A stretch of 64,000 bases of DNA, taken from positions 62,001 to 126,000 of the forward strand of contig JAQVAV010000001.1 in the NCBI GenBank assembly GCA_028690665.1. The letters are read 5' to 3'. A program made the translations under genes and the position numbers. This DNA comes from Paludibacter sp. GTDB taxonomy: Bacteria; Bacteroidota; Bacteroidia; Bacteroidales; Paludibacteraceae. Each line of letters opens with the position of its first letter. The first letter of the stretch is position 1. The notes beneath the pieces were generated by a model. That model was given only the letters and a program-made list of their open reading frames with translations. It was not told where the DNA came from and ran no database searches. Below are positions 36,625 through 45,985 of the stretch, one piece after another.

Positions 36625-37506
36625 TTATTTTGCCCTTGGATGGGCGTGTTTATATATATTCTGTAGTTCCCCGAAGCTTGTATGAGTATAAACCTGCGTA
36701 GCAGCAAGACTACTATGCCCGAGGAGTTCTTTCACTGCATTAATATCAGCTCCTTCATTCAATAATTCTGTGGCAAATGTATGACGAAGGACATGAGGAC
36801 TCACCTTACTAAGGCTACTCACCTCCTGCATACGGGAATGTACCATATTATACACCATCTTTGGATAAAGTTTCATTCCGTTATTACGAACAAACAAATA
36901 CGAAGTTGTATTTTCAACGCTATAGTCCCTTAAGCGCATGTAATCAACCAACTTTACACAGAACTCTTTGCTTAAAGGAATTACTCTTTGTTTATTCCTT
37001 TTACCCGTAACTTTCAGAGTATTTTCCACTGCATCCAGATCTGCATCTTTAATAGTTATTAATTCTGAAAGTCTCATACCCGTATTATAAAAAGTCTCTA
37101 TAATCAGATGATCCCTTTGTGATTCGAAATCTTCCGGAAGAAATGTTTCATCAAGAGCAATACTCATCTCCGTTTTCTTGAAAAACGCAGGAAGAGGCTT
37201 CTTTGTTTTGGGTAAAATAATTTTTAATGTAGGATTTTTTGTTGTATAACCTCTTATCTTTAAAAACTTCCAAAAGGACTTCAACGTGGAAATTTTTCGG
37301 GATATTGAGCGGGCTGATACTTTATTTTCAAGCAGATTTAATATCCATTGTCGAATATGTTCTGCAAGGATGGAATCCGGATTAAAATTTTCCGGAGCTA
37401 TTTTTAAAAAACTCAAAAATTGAATCAGGTCTGTATGATACGACAAAACAGTATGAGAGGAATAATTCTTCTCATACTGTATATATTGCAGAAATTCGTT
37501 TATCAT
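36625..37506 (-). CDS. xerC: Tyrosine recombinase XerC-like
   Basis: A 293-aa recombinase starting at MINEFLQYIQ (ATG 37506); an upstream extension begins from a non-ATG codon. The N-terminal SAM-like DNA-binding domain (residues 1-85) precedes the catalytic domain with Arg in TGMRLSEL, Lys in TGKRNKQR, HVLRHTFA, LGHSSL and the nucleophile Tyr in TQVYTHT. It resolves chromosome dimers at dif together with XerD. The housekeeping context (rpsU upstream, hpf downstream) argues against a phage or integron integrase. A terminator-like hairpin separates it from rpsU. Confidence 0.92.
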   Translation of the reverse strand: MINEFLQYIQYEKNYSSHTVLSYHTDLIQFLSFLKIAPENFNPDSILAEHIRQWILNLLENKVSARSISRKISTLKSFWKFLKIRGYTTKNPTLKIILPKTKKPLPAFFKKTEMSIALDETFLPEDFESQRDHLIIETFYNTGMRLSELITIKDADLDAVENTLKVTGKRNKQRVIPLSKEFCVKLVDYMRLRDYSVENTTSYLFVRNNGMKLYPKMVYNMVHSRMQEVSSLSKVSPHVLRHTFATELLNEGADINAVKELLGHSSLAATQVYTHTSFGELQNIYKHAHPRAK

Positions 37507-37540
37507 AACCGTAGATCTAATTCTGCAACGAAAATAAATC

Positions 37541-37567
37541 AAAAAAATCAGGAAAGCAAGCTTCCTG
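37541..37567 (-). terminator. Attenuator-like terminator between rpsU and xerC
   Basis: On the minus strand CAGGAAGC and GCTTTCCTG form a stem with one bulge, followed by ATTTTTTT. It lies 20 nt after the rpsU stop and 35 nt before xerC, so probably only part of the transcripts continue. Confidence 0.7.
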
Positions 37568-37586
37568 TCTCTTTTTTAAGAGATTT

Positions 37587-37778
37587 TTATTCTTCGTTCA
37601 ATTGCATTTTCTGAACGTAAATCGCGTGAATTTTTTTATCGCGTTTTACTACAGATGGCTTATCGAAACATTGACGACGACGCAATTCTTTTACAACACC
37701 TGTTTTTTCAAATTTACGTTTAAACTTTTTCAATGCTCTTTCAATATTTTCGCCTTCTTTTACGGGAACTACGATCAT
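37587..37778 (-). CDS. rpsU: 30S ribosomal protein S21
   Basis: A 63-aa S21 (VKEGENIERALKKFKRKFEK, ELRRRQCFDKPSVVKRDKK), strongly basic. In Bacteroidetes S21 helps to occlude the anti-Shine-Dalgarno end of 16S rRNA, which explains SD-poor genes. First gene of the rpsU-xerC-hpf unit, with a very good promoter at 37828-37857. I see no SD before this rpsU. Confidence 0.96.
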   Translation of the reverse strand: MIVVPVKEGENIERALKKFKRKFEKTGVVKELRRRQCFDKPSVVKRDKKIHAIYVQKMQLNEE

Positions 37779-37827
37779 AATTATTAGTTATTTAATATGT
37801 TTTTATTCTTAATTCAATTTCGGACTG

Positions 37828-37857
37828 CAAAGATAGATAATGTTTTTTTAATAGCAA
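37828..37857 (-). promoter_or_regulatory. Promoter of rpsU
   Basis: On the minus strand TTG (37857-37855), a 19-nt spacer and TATCTTTG (37835-37828): an exact -33/-7 match. Confidence 0.75.
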
Positions 37858-37979
37858 TAGGAAAAATAAAAAAAATGTATTCTTGTTTATTCTTATTTTT
37901 TGAAAAATAAAAAACGCTTGATAATCTTCCGGTTACATGAGGATATTTCATAATTTCAAAAAATATTCGGGATAGACAA

Positions 37980-38005
37980 CCTGTCAAGGAGTAAAACCTT
38001 ACAGG
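37980..38005 (-). terminator. Hairpin downstream of the membrane AraC gene
   Basis: CCTGTCAAGG and CCTTACAGG pair with one bulged base, 29 nt after the stop at 38034. No clear T-run follows, so the call is weak. Confidence 0.4.
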
Positions 38006-38033
38006 CTTCTTTATCATAGCGGACAATTTAATA

Positions 38034-39173
38034 TTATTTACGAATTTTCATTTTAAAATCTGACATAGACATACCTGTTTTTGCAGTGACAGCCCTCTTC
38101 ATTGAATTTACGGAACCAAAGCCACAACAGTGAGCAAGTGCTTCGTTTGTAAAATCCGGATTTGACAGATATACTTTTTTTAACTCTTCGACACGGAACC
38201 CATTAACAAAACTACAAAAGTTCTGGTGATATTTCTGATTGATAATTAATGATATATATGTTCTGTTAGTACCTACAGACTCTACAACATCCATAATATT
38301 CAACTGACTGTTAAGATATATTCTCTTTTGAATGAATTCTTCTTCCAATTTATTTAAAATTCTTTTTTGAACAATTGGTGTTATTTCCGAAAATTGGTTC
38401 TGATCTTCAATTTCATTTATAACTTCAAAAGTAGGATCAAATGGCTTTAACTTGAATCCCAAATAACCAATAATAAATAACATCACAGAAAATGCCGACC
38501 AACCTATTATAACATAATAGTCACTCTGTTCGATTATATACCTCCCCATGGCAGCGAAAACAATGGCAGCAATGCTTAAAAGGACAAATGACAAATTAAG
38601 GGATGTGGCATAATTATTTTTACCATCTAATATTTCAGAATAAAATTGCTCTGCCCTGTCACCATATTTTTTGATAAGAAAATAATTACTTATTACGACA
38701 ACAACTACCTGAATCAAGTATGTAAATTTTCCAAGCATACGACTAATTGACAAAAACTTGATATAAAGGTTTGCGTCGTATGCATTTTGATTATATAACC
38801 ATGCACGATATTCTTTTTGTGGAGCAATAATAACCGCGATAGTATAAATTGATCCAACGATTAGAGCCGGAACAAAATACTTTCCGTGAACTTTCAGCGA
38901 AAATTTTTGATCAACTGTCAATAGCCTGAAATATACATAGTACATTGGGAATACAAGAAGAGACGAATAACAAAAAGCAGCATCAAAATACGGATAAATT
39001 TGAGGAAATGGCGCGAAATATAAAAAATGAGTAAAATATACTATTAGCGGCAGAAACATAAATTTTCCAAAAAATGAACGAGGTATACTTTGGCTCTTAG
39101 GATTATCAGCAAGAACAACTACCCAGAACAAACACACAAATACCGGGGCAATCAAAAATACAATCCGCAACAT
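38034..39173 (-). CDS. Membrane-anchored AraC-family regulator
   Basis: A 379-aa protein. The N-terminal 240 residues hold about seven or eight hydrophobic helices (LRIVFLIAPVFVCLFWVVVL, FVPALIVGSIYTIAVIIA, YYVIIGWSAFSVMLFIIGYL). A linker is followed by an AraC-type HTH_18 domain (residues 285-379: LNIMDVVESVGTNRTYISLI and ALAHCCGFGSVNSMKRAVTA). Such proteins bind DNA while embedded in the inner membrane and probably sense an envelope or extracellular signal. It is divergent from the T9SS-domain/FISUMP gene pair, 464 nt away, which is a candidate target. Confidence 0.85.
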   Translation of the reverse strand: MLRIVFLIAPVFVCLFWVVVLADNPKSQSIPRSFFGKFMFLPLIVYFTHFLYFAPFPQIYPYFDAAFCYSSLLVFPMYYVYFRLLTVDQKFSLKVHGKYFVPALIVGSIYTIAVIIAPQKEYRAWLYNQNAYDANLYIKFLSISRMLGKFTYLIQVVVVVISNYFLIKKYGDRAEQFYSEILDGKNNYATSLNLSFVLLSIAAIVFAAMGRYIIEQSDYYVIIGWSAFSVMLFIIGYLGFKLKPFDPTFEVINEIEDQNQFSEITPIVQKRILNKLEEEFIQKRIYLNSQLNIMDVVESVGTNRTYISLIINQKYHQNFCSFVNGFRVEELKKVYLSNPDFTNEALAHCCGFGSVNSMKRAVTAKTGMSMSDFKMKIRK

Positions 39174-39637
39174 ATCTTTTTATTATAAAATAGATTCATA
39201 TCTTAACTAAGTGCAAATTAAAGCAATTTTTTTATGTTTTTTACAATTTGGACAGTTCAACTTACTTTTTAGACACAATCCCGTATGTTTCGGATACATC
39301 TTTTTTACTTTTTGGACAATCAAAAAAATATAAAGATAATAATTTCGTGATTATGTATTATTTGTGCTAAACCTTCGGTAGAAACAAACATACAACACAT
39401 TATTATAATTAAAATCCTAGTCACTCTTAACAAATCACACAAAACGCAGATTTAACGCACAAACAGTTAACTAAATGCATTGAATTTATCCGGACTTTTA
39501 AATCAGATAGAATTAATTATAAAAAGTCAAGACGACTTCATTTCTATCATTGTATAGTCCATATCATTCTCTCAATCAAAAATTTTATAATTTATATAGA
39601 ATAGTCTTTTTATTCACTTTAAAATATACAAATAAAA
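39174..39637. other. 464-nt divergent intergenic region
   Basis: No gene was recognised. It should hold the promoters of the membrane AraC gene (minus) and of the T9SS-domain/FISUMP pair (plus), but no full consensus is seen for either. A copy of the 16-mer AAGTCAAGACGACTTC lies at 39524-39539. Confidence 0.55.
39524..39539. repeat. Dispersed 16-mer repeat
   Basis: AAGTCAAGACGACTTC, identical to 11671-11686 and to the reverse complement of 11589-11604. Confidence 0.7.
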
Positions 39638-40027
39638 ATGAAAAAGGTCATACTAATTATTTTTATCGGATTTAGTTCTCAGATTATCGGATTTAGTCAA
39701 ACTACAGTTAGTCTCAGGTTACCGAACAATTGCGATATTACTGTCACAAGTTCGGATATAAGTTTAAAGGACTATAACGATCTTATTTTAAGTCCCAACC
39801 CAAGTAATGGTTATTTTGAATTAAAGACTTATTATAGTGATATTATAGGATTAGCGAACATTAATATCTATTCTTCCAATGGGCTGCTGGTATATGTAGA
39901 GAAAATTTATTGTAACGGATTTGGATTAGTAAAAAAGCTACGACTAAATTCTATTGCTCCCGGAAACTATATCCTCTATTTTCAGACAGATAAAGATGTA
40001 AGAAATGTAAAACTAATTATCAAATAA
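39638..40027 (+). CDS. Stand-alone T9SS sorting-domain protein
   Basis: A 129-aa protein made of a signal peptide (MKKVILIIFIGFSSQIIGFS) and, after a short linker, a type A T9SS C-terminal sorting domain (LILSPNPSNGYFELKT, INIYSSNGLLVYV, IAPGNYILYFQ, ending NVKLIIK). There is no passenger domain of normal size: only about 30 residues lie between signal and sorting domain. It ends 3 nt before a 1621-aa protein that has no sorting domain of its own. It could be a surface-delivered peptide, an adaptor for the second protein, or a gene left after loss of its passenger. Confidence 0.75.
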   Translation: MKKVILIIFIGFSSQIIGFSQTTVSLRLPNNCDITVTSSDISLKDYNDLILSPNPSNGYFELKTYYSDIIGLANINIYSSNGLLVYVEKIYCNGFGLVKKLRLNSIAPGNYILYFQTDKDVRNVKLIIK

Positions 40028-40030
40028 ACC

Positions 40031-43000
40031 ATGAAAAAAAATTTATTATCATTGATCATCGTTTTATCAGCATTGGCATTAAAAGCACAGGTTGTAGATA
40101 TTTGTGGAGGTGATACTGTCACTCTTACAGTAGATAATTATGTCAATGGATTGATTGAATGGCAAGAATCTATGGATAATGTTGAGTGGGTAACAATACC
40201 CAATGCCACCGGATTAACTTATAAATTTTTTCCAACAGAGAATAAATATTATCGTGCATCCGTAAAAACTTCTACCTGTGATATTTTATATTCTGAGGTT
40301 TCATTGGTTCAACTACCGCCGGTAGCGAATGCAGGATCTGACAGAACGATAGGAAATCCGTCAACAAATTTATTGGGAAATAGTGTGACCGGGGCTACGG
40401 GAGAGTGGCGAATTATCTCCGGGGTTGGTGGCGCAATTGAGGACACATCTAATCCCAGATCATCATTTACAGGAGCAGATCAGGAAAGTTATACGCTAAC
40501 ATGGACTCTTACAAACTCTTGTGGAGAGAGTACAGATACGGTAGTAATTGATTTTGACTTGGTTGTTGTCAGAAATAATTTTATAATGGTTGATAACACA
40601 GATTCAATATTTAGTGATAGTTTAGAAATAGAATCCGGCACATATAAAATTAAATTTAGTGACCCTTCAATCGTACCTTTTGATTCTCTTGTTCTAATTG
40701 GCATTAGAGATGACTTAAAATTTATCCGCCGGGTGGTATCATATACTTTGCAAGATAGTGTTTACACTTTTGAAACAGTGCAGGGTACATTTCAGGATGT
40801 AATTCAATCCGGTAGCTTAAATTTAGGAGATGCGGTTAATGAATCCATGTCAGAAGATGAGTCTCCTCAATCTGCCAGCTATTATAAAGCGAAGAAAATC
40901 AATAAACTACCGACCAGAAAAATGCTTAGTGAATATGCCAACACTAAAGGTATTCATATTTTTTATACCGAATCCGGCATTGAAGACAATAATGGAAGAA
41001 TGTTAGTCAAATCTAATGTTGAATCAACCACTGACGATGATGGGTTTAAACTGACGATTCCTGATTGTACATTATTACAAACAGAAGATGAGGAACTTAC
41101 ACTTAATCTTAGTGATACGTGGGTGAAAATTGCACCTAATTTTATACTTGATTATAAGTTAGGCTTTATGACCATAAAAAAGATAAAAATTGGTATCGAC
41201 AATGGCTATTTTCAAACAAATTACAAGTTAGGCATTGAGGCTAAAGCAGAAAAATCTTTTGAAAAAGAAAAGGAGCTTTTTAAACTTTCAAAAAATATAT
41301 TTTTTACTATTGGTGGATTGCCTGTTTGGGTGGAAACCAAATTTGACATTAAGACAAAAGCAAGTTTATCTGTAGGCGCCAAATTGAGCTACGAACAATC
41401 AAAAAATTATAAGGCCTCGCTTACAGCTTTGATTGAAGGAGATAAAATCAAAAACTTACATGTAAATTATAAACCTTTAACTGTCGTTTCAACAACAACC
41501 CAGAGCTGCAACATTCAAGGCGAAATTGAAGCCTCGCTTGAAATTGGCCCGGAAGTTCAATTTAAACTTTACAGCATTATCGGACCATACGTGTATATTC
41601 CGGCAAAAGCAACACTGGAGGTATGTGCGAATACACATAAAAACTGGCAGATGAATGCCGATTTATTTTTTGAAGGGAAATTAGGTGCAAAAGCGACATT
41701 ATTTGGATGCGATTTATTTGATTGTAGTTATGATTTATTTAAAACTAAATCTCTTTACAATTTAACAATGCCTTATAATCTGGAAGTATTATCCGGGAAT
41801 AATCAGCAGGGAGCACCTTATACACAATTACCTGTACCTGTAAAATTTAAAGTAACAAGTAACAAAGGATTTGGAGTTCCGTTTGTGAGAGTTAAGTTTG
41901 ACATTACAGATGGAGATGGGACTCTATCTGACAGTGTTGCTACAACCGACATGAAAGGAGAAACCGAAGTTTACTGGACACCGGGTATAACGGGAAGTAA
42001 TGTAATGACAGCAAGTGTTCTCGACTGTAGTGATACAGATGTAAATGGCTCGCCTCTTACAGTGTATGCTAATGCCCCGTTGGAATGCGGTAATAGCAAT
42101 TTCACAATTAACATATCAACAAACGGAAATTATAAAGTTCCAGAGGTTTCCGGGGGGCATCCTCCTTATAGTTACTCTACAAACGGGATTGATTACAGTA
42201 GTGATATTCCTCAATTTTCATTAGATTCGGCCGGTAATTTTATAGTTTATTCTAAAGATAACTATGGCTGTATAGAATCTAAGTCCTTTGTGATTGAGCC
42301 GGTTGATATATGTAGAAATTCTGATTTAACTGCCGATATTTTTAGTCAATTAAACTTTATTACAGTAACCGGAAAAGACGGAGTTGAACCGTATCAATAT
42401 GCTTTAGATGATAGTACGGCATTTAGTTCTATAAATGCATTTTATAAATTAAATACGGGAACTCATACAGTATATATTAAAGATGCTAATAATTGTCGCA
42501 ATTCAATTGATGTTACAATTGAAAAAAGCAATGCGGCTATTAATGTAGTATATCCATTATCGGCTTCAACAGTCGAAGGTAATGGCACGCTTACATTTAA
42601 ATGGACTGCGGGAAATTACGTTTCAGGTCAGATTTATGATGTATATTTAGCAGAATCAGACAATGATTTTATTCTAATCGGGAATAATATTTTGACTGAC
42701 AGTCTGATATATACGACTCCACTCGACATAAGCACTAATTATCGTTGGAAAATTGTTGTAAAAAACAATGAAGGAGTTGAATTAGATGAATTAATTTCGG
42801 ATTTTAGTACGTCAGATGGTATGACCATAGAAGCTCCGGATTTAGTATATCCTGCTCCGGATGAGGTTCGTATTACCGACAATCAAATCCCATTAATGTT
42901 GAAATGGTCGAATCAGGGAAGTGATTTCTTATATGATGTTTATTGTGATAATAAAAATGCTTCATCACTGATTGCCAACAATGTTCCTGACACTACATAT

Positions 43001-44896
43001 ACACTCAATGAAATTATTCCCGGAGTTAATTATGACTGGAAGGTTAAAGTAAAATCTAAGGCTACAGGCGAAAGCATGTATAGTGAGATAAGATCATTCA
43101 AATCATTTATTTTACCTGTTGTAAATGCTGATACAGTTCCTGTTTCAATAGAGTATAATAATGCTCAGATTGCTTATCAAATAAAAAGTATAGGTGGTGA
43201 TAGTACCTGTGTGCATGGAATTTGCTGGAGTACATCCGAGAATCCGACAGCAGACGATTCTTCTACCACTACTGACACCGGAATCGGTGATTTTACAAAA
43301 ACACTTTCAAATTTGTCTTCACTTACAACATATTATGCAAGAGTTTTTGCAACAAACATTGCCGGAACTGTATACAGTCCTCAAATAGTTTTCACTACTA
43401 AAGAATTGTCTAATGATTTAGTCGCTGATATAGATGGAAATGTGTATCATGCGGTCAAAATAGGTACTCAAACATGGATGGTTGAAAATTTAAAAACAAC
43501 ACATTACCGCAACGGTGATGCGATAGATAATCTGACAGACAATACTGAGTGGAATGCATCAACTCAAGGTGCATGGTGTAATTATAATAATCTCTCAACC
43601 AACGGGGACATTTATGGACATTTATATAATTTTTACGCTGTAGCCGATTCAAGAAATCTTGCTCCTGAAGGATGGCATACTGCTACAAATGCTGAATGGA
43701 ATACATTAGTTACTTATCTGGGAGGGGCAAGTGTAGCCGGAGGAGCCATGAAATCAATAGGAACTACATATTGGAAAACAAACGTGGGAGCAACTAATTC
43801 AAGCGGATTTAGTGGTTTGCCCGGTGGATACAGAGACATCAGCTTAGGATTTTACAGTATTAACTCCAGCGGATTGTGGCATTCTTCAGAGTCCGGCACT
43901 ACAAGTTCATGGTATAGGTGCCTGTATGCGAATCAAACGTATACAACGTCCTATTCCTTTGGAAAGAAAAACACAGGTATGTCCGTTCGATGTGTCAAGG
44001 ATTTAGCTTCGACTCCAACAATAGCCACTGATACTGTTTCGGAAATTTCCAGCGATTCATTTGTGTGTGGTGGTGAAGTTATTTCTGATGGAGGAGCAAG
44101 TGTAACATCCAGAGGAATTTGTTGGAGTATGAATTCCTCCCCAACCATCTCTGACAGTGTTTGTATGAGTGGAACCGGAATTGGCTCATTTAGTTGTAAT
44201 ATCACAGGATTAAGTTCTCAGACAACTTATTACATTCGCTCTTTTGCTACAAATTCAGAAGGAACTGCTTATGGCAATGAAGTGATCGTCAAGACAGCGA
44301 ATGAAGAAAATACGGTTACTGATATAGATGGCAATGTGTATCATACAGTTACCATTGGTACTCAAACATGGATGGTTGAGAACTTAAAAACAACACATTA
44401 CCGAAACGGAGATGAAATTCCGAATGTAACATCTACTTCAACCTGGATTTCTTTGACCTCAGGGGCTTGGTGTACTTATAACAATGTTGTTGAAAATGCT
44501 GAAATATATGGGAATCTATATAACTGGTATGCAGTGAATGACTCAAGAAATATAGCTCCTGAAGGATGGCATGTCCCGACGAGTGAAGAATGGACAATAT
44601 TGTCCAGCTATTTATCAACAAACGTAGGTGGAAAGATGAAACAGGAAGGTACGACATATTGGCAATCACCTAATACAAATGCAACAAATAGTAGTGGATT
44701 TACCGGCTTGCCAGGAGGATATTTGTACCGTACCGGTTCCTTTATGTATATAAATCGAAGTGGAAATTGGTGGACATCAACAGGATCGGGGAGTTTTGCA
44801 AATGGAACAGCATTGACATATAGTGATGGAAATCTGAATCGATATGGAGATTATGTTGTAAATGGTTTTTCGATTCGTTGCATTAAGGATAATTAG
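40031..44896 (+). CDS. Giant secreted protein with Ig/FnIII-like and two FISUMP domains
   Basis: A 1621-aa protein. The signal peptide is MKKNLLSLIIVLSALALK (cleavage after KAQ). An Ig/PKD-like start (residues 20-175, VDICGGDTVTLTVDNY) is followed by a long beta-rich region with cysteines, an Ig-like segment (LPVPVKFKVTSNKGFGVPFV), SprB-like segments with GTHTVYIKDANNC and FnIII-like units. The end is a tandem unit of FnIII-like domain plus FISUMP domain: FISUMP at about 1131-1326 and 1427-1620 (DIDGNVYHAVKIGTQTWMVE, APEGWHTATNAEW, SGFSGLPGGY, MSVRCVKD). FISUMP domains are C-type-lectin-like and probably bind ligands at the surface. There is no T9SS domain at its C-terminus, while the gene directly upstream is little else. 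Function unknown; an adhesin is likely. Confidence 0.85.
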   Translation: MKKNLLSLIIVLSALALKAQVVDICGGDTVTLTVDNYVNGLIEWQESMDNVEWVTIPNATGLTYKFFPTENKYYRASVKTSTCDILYSEVSLVQLPPVANAGSDRTIGNPSTNLLGNSVTGATGEWRIISGVGGAIEDTSNPRSSFTGADQESYTLTWTLTNSCGESTDTVVIDFDLVVVRNNFIMVDNTDSIFSDSLEIESGTYKIKFSDPSIVPFDSLVLIGIRDDLKFIRRVVSYTLQDSVYTFETVQGTFQDVIQSGSLNLGDAVNESMSEDESPQSASYYKAKKINKLPTRKMLSEYANTKGIHIFYTESGIEDNNGRMLVKSNVESTTDDDGFKLTIPDCTLLQTEDEELTLNLSDTWVKIAPNFILDYKLGFMTIKKIKIGIDNGYFQTNYKLGIEAKAEKSFEKEKELFKLSKNIFFTIGGLPVWVETKFDIKTKASLSVGAKLSYEQSKNYKASLTALIEGDKIKNLHVNYKPLTVVSTTTQSCNIQGEIEASLEIGPEVQFKLYSIIGPYVYIPAKATLEVCANTHKNWQMNADLFFEGKLGAKATLFGCDLFDCSYDLFKTKSLYNLTMPYNLEVLSGNNQQGAPYTQLPVPVKFKVTSNKGFGVPFVRVKFDITDGDGTLSDSVATTDMKGETEVYWTPGITGSNVMTASVLDCSDTDVNGSPLTVYANAPLECGNSNFTINISTNGNYKVPEVSGGHPPYSYSTNGIDYSSDIPQFSLDSAGNFIVYSKDNYGCIESKSFVIEPVDICRNSDLTADIFSQLNFITVTGKDGVEPYQYALDDSTAFSSINAFYKLNTGTHTVYIKDANNCRNSIDVTIEKSNAAINVVYPLSASTVEGNGTLTFKWTAGNYVSGQIYDVYLAESDNDFILIGNNILTDSLIYTTPLDISTNYRWKIVVKNNEGVELDELISDFSTSDGMTIEAPDLVYPAPDEVRITDNQIPLMLKWSNQGSDFLYDVYCDNKNASSLIANNVPDTTYTLNEIIPGVNYDWKVKVKSKATGESMYSEIRSFKSFILPVVNADTVPVSIEYNNAQIAYQIKSIGGDSTCVHGICWSTSENPTADDSSTTTDTGIGDFTKTLSNLSSLTTYYARVFATNIAGTVYSPQIVFTTKELSNDLVADIDGNVYHAVKIGTQTWMVENLKTTHYRNGDAIDNLTDNTEWNASTQGAWCNYNNLSTNGDIYGHLYNFYAVADSRNLAPEGWHTATNAEWNTLVTYLGGASVAGGAMKSIGTTYWKTNVGATNSSGFSGLPGGYRDISLGFYSINSSGLWHSSESGTTSSWYRCLYANQTYTTSYSFGKKNTGMSVRCVKDLASTPTIATDTVSEISSDSFVCGGEVISDGGASVTSRGICWSMNSSPTISDSVCMSGTGIGSFSCNITGLSSQTTYYIRSFATNSEGTAYGNEVIVKTANEENTVTDIDGNVYHTVTIGTQTWMVENLKTTHYRNGDEIPNVTSTSTWISLTSGAWCTYNNVVENAEIYGNLYNWYAVNDSRNIAPEGWHVPTSEEWTILSSYLSTNVGGKMKQEGTTYWQSPNTNATNSSGFTGLPGGYLYRTGSFMYINRSGNWWTSTGSGSFANGTALTYSDGNLNRYGDYVVNGFSIRCIKDN
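43427..44893 (+). repeat. Internal tandem repeat encoding two FISUMP domains
   Basis: The two units start at 43427 and 44321 and are still very similar at DNA level over their first 90 bases (GATATAGATGG, ACTCAAACATGGATGGTTGA). This suggests a fairly recent intragenic duplication, 894 bp per unit. Confidence 0.75.
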
Positions 44897-44924
44897 CTGT
44901 AATGTTTATCCCAAATTTACAAAG

Positions 44925-45071
44925 AGGGTGTCTAAAAAGAAAAAAACGCAAATTTCGCAAATAATCGCAAATCATAAATAATTACATTTCAGCAAAATAA
45001 TTTGTGGAAATTTGCGAACCAACGGTCAGCGAAGCTAAATTTACGTTCAAAGAACTCTTTTTAGACACCCT
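44925..45071. mobile_element. MITE-like element with 16-bp terminal inverted repeats
   Basis: A 147-bp non-coding element. AGGGTGTCTAAAAAGA (44925-44940) and TCTTTTTAGACACCCT (45056-45071) are exact inverted repeats; a second pair, CGCAAATTTC and GAAATTTGCG, is nested inside. GGGTGTCTAAAAA-type ends resemble those of some insertion sequences in Bacteroidetes, so this may be a miniature derivative. No clear target duplication is seen. It lies between two convergent genes. Confidence 0.7.
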
Positions 45072-45131
45072 TCCTTTGCTGACTGCAAAATTGAAAGTTA
45101 TACGACATTATTTAATTTCTATCACTTATAA

Positions 45132-45821
45132 TCAGATCTTGAGATATTTATCTCTAAATTCTTTTAGGCCCTCAGAAGCACCTTTTTTTATAACAACCGT
45201 ATTGGCCGGGATATTAGAAATATCATTAGGGTCAACAAGGAAAACGGGACAATTTCGCGGAATATAATTTAAAAGACCGGCAGCCGGATATACATTCAAC
45301 GAGGTTCCTACCACCAAAAATATATCAGCCTCCATACATAAATTGATTGCATTCTCTATTTCGGGAACAGCTTCGCCAAACCACACAATATGTGGTCGAA
45401 GCTGGTAGCCTTTAGGGCATTTATCCCCTATCTTCACGTCGTATTGTTCCGGTTTTAATTCGAATACTTCCTGTCCCGGGCCTGTTGAACGAACTTTTGT
45501 CAGCTCGCCGTGCAGGTGCAAAACTTTCGAACTACCTGCCCGCTCATGCAAATTATCAACATTTTGCGTAATAACCTGAACATCAAAATATTTTTCCAAT
45601 GAGGCAAGAATCAGATGTCCTTCATTGGGTTTTGCCTGCACCATTTTTTTTCTGAGCTGATTATAAAACTCGGTAACAAGCTTCGGATTGCGAGCCCAGC
45701 CTTCAGGAGTTGCGACATCGGCTACCGGCTGTTTTTCCCATAATCCTCCGGCATCTCTGAAAGTGGAAAGACCACTTTCGACACTCATCCCGGCACCGGT
45801 AAGAACAACAAGTTTTTTCAT
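45132..45821 (-). CDS. Sir2-family NAD-dependent protein deacylase
   Basis: A 229-aa sirtuin. The NAD-binding GAGMSVESGLSTFRD (residues 9-23), TQNVDNLHERAG with catalytic histidine in HLHGEL, and GTSLNVYPAAGL are complete. The small domain keeps just one cysteine (IGDKCPKGY) where zinc-binding sirtuins have four, and it retains a REL-like RPHIVWFGE. It belongs with the CobB-type class III enzymes that remove acetyl, succinyl or malonyl groups from lysines. A -7-like TAACTTTG on the minus strand is at 45853-45860. It is convergent with the FISUMP gene. Confidence 0.9.
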   Translation of the reverse strand: MKKLVVLTGAGMSVESGLSTFRDAGGLWEKQPVADVATPEGWARNPKLVTEFYNQLRKKMVQAKPNEGHLILASLEKYFDVQVITQNVDNLHERAGSSKVLHLHGELTKVRSTGPGQEVFELKPEQYDVKIGDKCPKGYQLRPHIVWFGEAVPEIENAINLCMEADIFLVVGTSLNVYPAAGLLNYIPRNCPVFLVDPNDISNIPANTVVIKKGASEGLKEFRDKYLKI

Positions 45822-45985
45822 AACGATATTATATTATAAACCTTATGAGAAGCAAAGTTACAGTTTTCAGAAGAAAAGAGTCTATTAATTTGATATTAAA
45901 ATGAAAAGGATTTATCATTATTGCAATATATTCTCATACAAGTTTAAAAAATCAAAATTCCAGTGCCGTCTTAAAACAGAATCAT

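Noticed and set aside
36625-37506. The tyrosine recombinase as a phage or integron integrase
   Set aside because: It sits in a housekeeping unit with rpsU and hpf, with no attachment-site duplication or phage genes nearby; XerC fits better.
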